In this document: positions 61,569-64,000 of the stretch, piece after piece
Position numbering within the stretch: the first letter of the stretch is position 1
Layout: each line of letters opens with the position of its first letter
Translations under genes and position numbers: made by a program
DNA from: JADLCX01 sp964630785
GTDB taxonomy: Bacteria > Planctomycetota > Phycisphaerae > Phycisphaerales > UBA1924
Assembly (NCBI GenBank): GCA_964630785.1
Contig: CAZVZG010000012.1
Coordinates: 78,875-142,874 of the forward strand
Direction: 5' to 3'
DNA length: 64,000 nt
The notes under the pieces: generated by a model
What the model was told of the DNA's origin: nothing
Databases searched by the model: none
Seen by the model: only the letters and a program-made list of their open reading frames with translations

Positions 61569-62258
61569 ATGCCCCGCGATCCATCGCCACCCGCCGCTCC
61601 CCCGATCGACCCCGGTAACGTTCTGCGCGTGGTCCGTCTCGACCCGCGCCGGCGTTACGCCGTGGTCGACAAGCCCGCCGGTCTCTTGAGCGTGCCCGGC
61701 AAGGGCCAAAACAAGCAAGACTGCGCGGCCGCACGCGTGCGGGCGGCGTTCCCCGACGCCTCCGGCCCGCTGGTCGTCCACCGCCTCGACATGGACACCT
61801 CCGGGCTGCTCGTGTTCGGCCTCGACGTTGAAGCGCAGAAGCACCTGTCCCGACAGTTCGAGCAGCGACGGGTCGAGAAGGCCTACACCGCCCTGGTCGC
61901 GGGCGTTCCCGAGTCGGAGACGGGGATCATCGACGTGCCCATGCGGCTGGATGTTGACCACCGCCCCGTGCAGATCGTGGACTTTGAGCAAGGTCGGCCG
62001 GCCGTCACCCATTGGCGCATCGAGGCGATCGAGCCCGACCGCACACGCCTGCGCCTCGAACCCCAAACCGGCCGCACGCACCAACTCCGCGTCCACTGCG
62101 CCCACATGGGCTGGCCGATCCTCGGCGACGTGCTCTATGGGCCCCAGCCGCAGACCGCCGAGGCCGCGCCGCGCCTGCTGCTGCACGCGGCCGAACTCGG
62201 GTTCCTCGATCCGAGCGACGGGGCGTGGGTGCGGGTGGTGAGCCGGGCGACGTTCTGA
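61569..62258 (+). CDS. RluA-family pseudouridine synthase
   Basis: 229 residues from the ATG at 61569 (MPRDPSPPA); the longer open frame upstream crosses the inverted-repeat element. The fold motifs are YAVVDKPAGLLSVPG, the catalytic Asp in VVHRLDMDTSGLLVFG, QFEQRRVEKAYTALV, LRLEPQTGRTHQLRVHCAHM and PILGDVLYG. No S4 domain. Most like single-domain RluA-type enzymes acting on rRNA or tRNA. Confidence 0.92.
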   Translation: MPRDPSPPAAPPIDPGNVLRVVRLDPRRRYAVVDKPAGLLSVPGKGQNKQDCAAARVRAAFPDASGPLVVHRLDMDTSGLLVFGLDVEAQKHLSRQFEQRRVEKAYTALVAGVPESETGIIDVPMRLDVDHRPVQIVDFEQGRPAVTHWRIEAIEPDRTRLRLEPQTGRTHQLRVHCAHMGWPILGDVLYGPQPQTAEAAPRLLLHAAELGFLDPSDGAWVRVVSRATF

Positions 62259-62279
62259 TGGTCCCATGATCGATTGACT

Positions 62280-62442
62280 TGGGTGTCACGGTTAGACCGC
62301 CGCTCTGGGCGGTCTAGCCGTGCCCGCACCGTCCACCATGGCCCCCCCCACCTCCGATGAACCCTACCACATGGCCGTCTTCAGGCCGCGGGCGTTGCAG
62401 GTGGCTGACAAGCTATGAGCCGGCTCTACCACGCCACCCGCC
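62280..62442. repeat. Intergenic repeat unit, copy 1, with 15-bp stem hairpin
   Basis: Begins with the palindrome at 62287-62322 (arms CACGGTTAGACCGCC and GGCGGTCTAGCCGTG, loop GCTCTG). It continues with GTCCACCAT, a C-run, ACATGGCCGTCTTCAGGCCG and ends in AGCCGGCTCTACCACGCC. The same order of blocks is found at 63379-63679. Confidence 0.8.
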
Positions 62443-63159
62443 CTCGCTCTGGGCCTGCCGCCGGATCGACAACGCATCGCGCAGCCGCACCCACTCGGCC
62501 TCGGTGGCCGACCTGCACAGGTACTGGGTCGGGAACCGCCAGCGGCCGTTGCCGCGGACGCGGTCCAGCACCGCCGCCCCCGCGGGCGACGCGCCGTCGC
62601 CCAGCGCGTACGTCCGCACCGACTCCAGCGCGGCCGCTTGGGCCGTCCGGGCCGACGCCAGCGCCGTCCGCGCCGCCGCGAGGTCCTGCACGTCCTGATC
62701 CCGACCCAAGCCCGAGCGGACCAGCCGCTCCAGCCCGTCCACGCGCCGGCGACCGGTCGCCAGCGTGTCGTCGGCCGCGCGCAGGCCCGCGATGTCCTCG
62801 CCCAGCACGCTCCGGGCCCGGCCGACCAGGGCCCTCGCATCGGTAGCCGTGAAACCCGCGGCCGTAAGCGCCTCCGGCGAGAGGCCCACACGCAGCAGTG
62901 TTACCCCCAACTCCGAGTTGCTCAGCGGCGGCGGCGCGGCCGGCTGACGCTGGCTCGGCACCGACGTCCACGCCACCAGCACCATCCCGCCCAGGGCCAG
63001 GGCCACGGCCACCGCTCGCCCGGCCGCGACGGCCCGCGCCCGGCCGGGGCTCAGCCGCCGCGACGCCGCCGACGCCCGGCCCGCGGCCGCCAACGCCGCG
63101 CCGTTGGCGGGCTCGCTCTTGTGCGGTGAAGCAACAACACGATCAACGGGCTTGCTCAT
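62413..63159 (-). CDS. Single-pass membrane protein with coiled-coil-like domain
   Basis: 248 residues from the ATG at 63159 (MSKPVDRVV). A basic Ala-rich N terminus is followed by one hydrophobic helix (AVAVALALGGMVLVAW), then a helical region with repeated Arg/Ala heptads (LERLVRSGLGRDQDVQDLAAA). A segment RWRFPTQYLCRSATEAEWVR closes the chain. Its last nine codons (GGWRGRAGS) are made by the neighbouring repeat. Function unknown. Confidence 0.6.
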   Translation of the reverse strand: MSKPVDRVVASPHKSEPANGAALAAAGRASAASRRLSPGRARAVAAGRAVAVALALGGMVLVAWTSVPSQRQPAAPPPLSNSELGVTLLRVGLSPEALTAAGFTATDARALVGRARSVLGEDIAGLRAADDTLATGRRRVDGLERLVRSGLGRDQDVQDLAAARTALASARTAQAAALESVRTYALGDGASPAGAAVLDRVRGNGRWRFPTQYLCRSATEAEWVRLRDALSIRRQAQSEGGWRGRAGS

Positions 63160-63378
63160 GGTGAGTCCTCGCTTTGGGCGTGATTCGGAAACGTTGGCCG
63201 GGGGATCGGGGCGGGGGAAAGGGGAAGGGGGGAAAGGGGGGATCGGGGCGGCCCGGCCGCGCACGCCGACAACCCACAGCAGAGCACGCACATCCGGCCC
63301 GGACCACTATTCGCCATTCACCTCGAATGGCGAATATGAGAGGGGGGAAGGGGGAAGGGTGGGGGGAGGAGGAGGGGC

Positions 63379-63679
63379 TGGGTGCCACGGTTAGACCGCC
63401 GCTCTGGGCGGTCTAGCCGTGCCCGCTCCGTCCACCATCACCCCCTCCCCCCCCCGATGAAACCCACACACATGGCCGTCTGCAGGCCGCGGGCGTAGTC
63501 GTGGCGCGAGTTGATGTCGCTGTCACGGCCGTTCCCGTTGAACACGCACGCGAGCCCAGCCAAACCCGCCGCTTGGCGATGGAGCTCCGTGATTCGACAT
63601 GGGTTGGGAACGCGTCTTGGCGATGTTGGTCGCCCGAGCGTGGCAGAGCCGCAGAGCCGGCTCTGCCACGCCACCCGCC
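63379..63679. repeat. Intergenic repeat unit, copy 2
   Basis: Same blocks as 62280-62442: the identical 36-nt hairpin at 63386-63421, GTCCACCAT, a C-run, ACATGGCCGTCTGCAGGCCG (63471 onward) and AGCCGGCTCTGCCACGCC (63655 onward). About 140 bp extra lies before the last block. The two units flank the 62413-63159 gene in the same orientation. Confidence 0.78.
63638..63671. repeat. 13-bp perfect palindrome
   Basis: GCGTGGCAGAGCC (63638-63650) and GGCTCTGCCACGC (63659-63671) around an 8-nt spacer. Part of the end block of repeat copy 2; REP-like. Confidence 0.75.
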
Positions 63680-63798
63680 AACCCGCCGCACCGGCCGCAA
63701 GATACGGCTGGCTGGACGCTCACGCGAAAACAGCGTGCTTTTTGGCAGGCCCTGCACACACCGCACCGCTGCCAGATGGCACTCTTATGGCCGATGGA

Positions 63799-64000
63799 TC
63801 AGAACTTTGGCGGCAGGCCAGAGTCACATAACTCTCGAACTCTGAACCATGTGCGAATCGCCAGAATACAGAATCCAAGCCATATTAGCACGAATTCACT
63901 CATGTTGGCAATGGCCGTCCCTGATCGCTCTTCGAGACTAACGAGCCGAATGACTTGCCCTGTACCGAACAGCACTGACAGGGAGACCCAATCGGTTAAT
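63799..64000 (-). CDS. C terminus of a membrane protein (5' end beyond the window)
   Basis: A minus-strand frame is open from base 63999 to the stop TGA at 63801-63799, 66 residues. It encodes LTDWVSLSVLFGTGQVIRLV, then a hydrophobic helix SEFVLIWLGFCILAIRTWF and a short polar end CDSGLPPKF. Amino-acid balance is natural and the G+C content (about half) is far lower than around it, so it may be acquired DNA. No start within the window; family unknown. Confidence 0.5.
   Translation of the reverse strand, partial: LTDWVSLSVLFGTGQVIRLVSLEERSGTAIANMSEFVLIWLGFCILAIRTWFRVRELCDSGLPPKF

Larger units (their letters stand above)
63160..63798. other. Gene-free repeat-rich interval
   Basis: 639 bp without a credible gene. 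It holds a G/A-rich stretch (63190-63255), a second purine-rich tract (63330-63380), repeat copy 2 with its hairpin, and a strong palindrome near 63650. Short open frames here have repetitive, unbalanced amino-acid content. Confidence 0.6.

Noticed and set aside
63438..63845. Several short open frames in the right-end repeat region
   Set aside because: They lie on repeats and palindromes, conflict with each other, and show no natural amino-acid balance.

Overview
The window is GC-rich bacterial chromosome (roughly two-thirds G+C by eye). It most resembles a planctomycete, probably of the Phycisphaerae. This rests on a giant secreted modular protein ending in a dockerin-like double Asp/Asn-rich loop, Pro- and Gly-rich low-complexity inserts in ordinary enzymes, a DUF1573-rhodanese-MauE trio, futalosine-type MqnE, and mostly single, scattered housekeeping genes. 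The assignment is inference from family content; no rRNA lies in the window.

Layout. 1-9.07 kb: 3' part of a giant surface or secreted protein made of parallel beta-helix blocks and Cys-containing Ig/PKD-like repeats, with a near-identical 2.08-kb internal duplication. 9.1-9.3 kb: terminator and a tRNA-Cys with an enlarged variable arm. 10.6-17.1 kb (minus): a run of hydrolase, GH3-like adenylase, Wzm/Wzt-type polysaccharide exporter and an orphan nuoH. 17.2-19.6 kb: a Lol/MacB-like ABC exporter. 19.7-22.5 kb: dus, and an ECF sigma factor with a membrane partner. 22.6-25.7 kb: DUF1573, rhodanese, MauE-like protein and rpsR. 25.8-28.6 kb: a double methyltransferase with a coiled-coil tail.

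28.69-35.71 kb: a 6.97-kb genomic island inserted in the 3' half of a tRNA-Thr(CGU) gene, bounded by 48-bp perfect direct repeats. It has a tyrosine integrase, a CI/LexA-like repressor with a divergent ribbon-helix-helix gene, a TGTGG/CCACA operator array, a Met-type tRNA-like sequence, and a translationally coupled gene train. Several genes are phage remnants: the C-terminal part of a T7-type single-subunit RNA polymerase, the C-terminal part of a C5-cytosine methyltransferase, and the C-terminal part of what looks like an Fe-S PD-(D/E)XK nuclease. In several cases a gene start and a gene end survive but the middle is gone. I read the island as a hollowed-out temperate T7-like phage or a phage-derived satellite. 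It is the most unusual part of the window.

35.8-64 kb: core genes: hflX, a YkgJ-like protein, S41 protease, tsaD, an RF-like GGQ protein, sulfotransferase, mqnE, an MFS exporter, an SPFH-GYF/zinc-ribbon pair, proBA, a FIST protein, fumarylacetoacetase, argH fused to an extra C-terminal domain, a TolB-like propeller, and an RluA pseudouridine synthase. The right end is rich in intergenic palindromic repeats and a MITE-like element, and closes with a lower-GC truncated membrane-protein gene.
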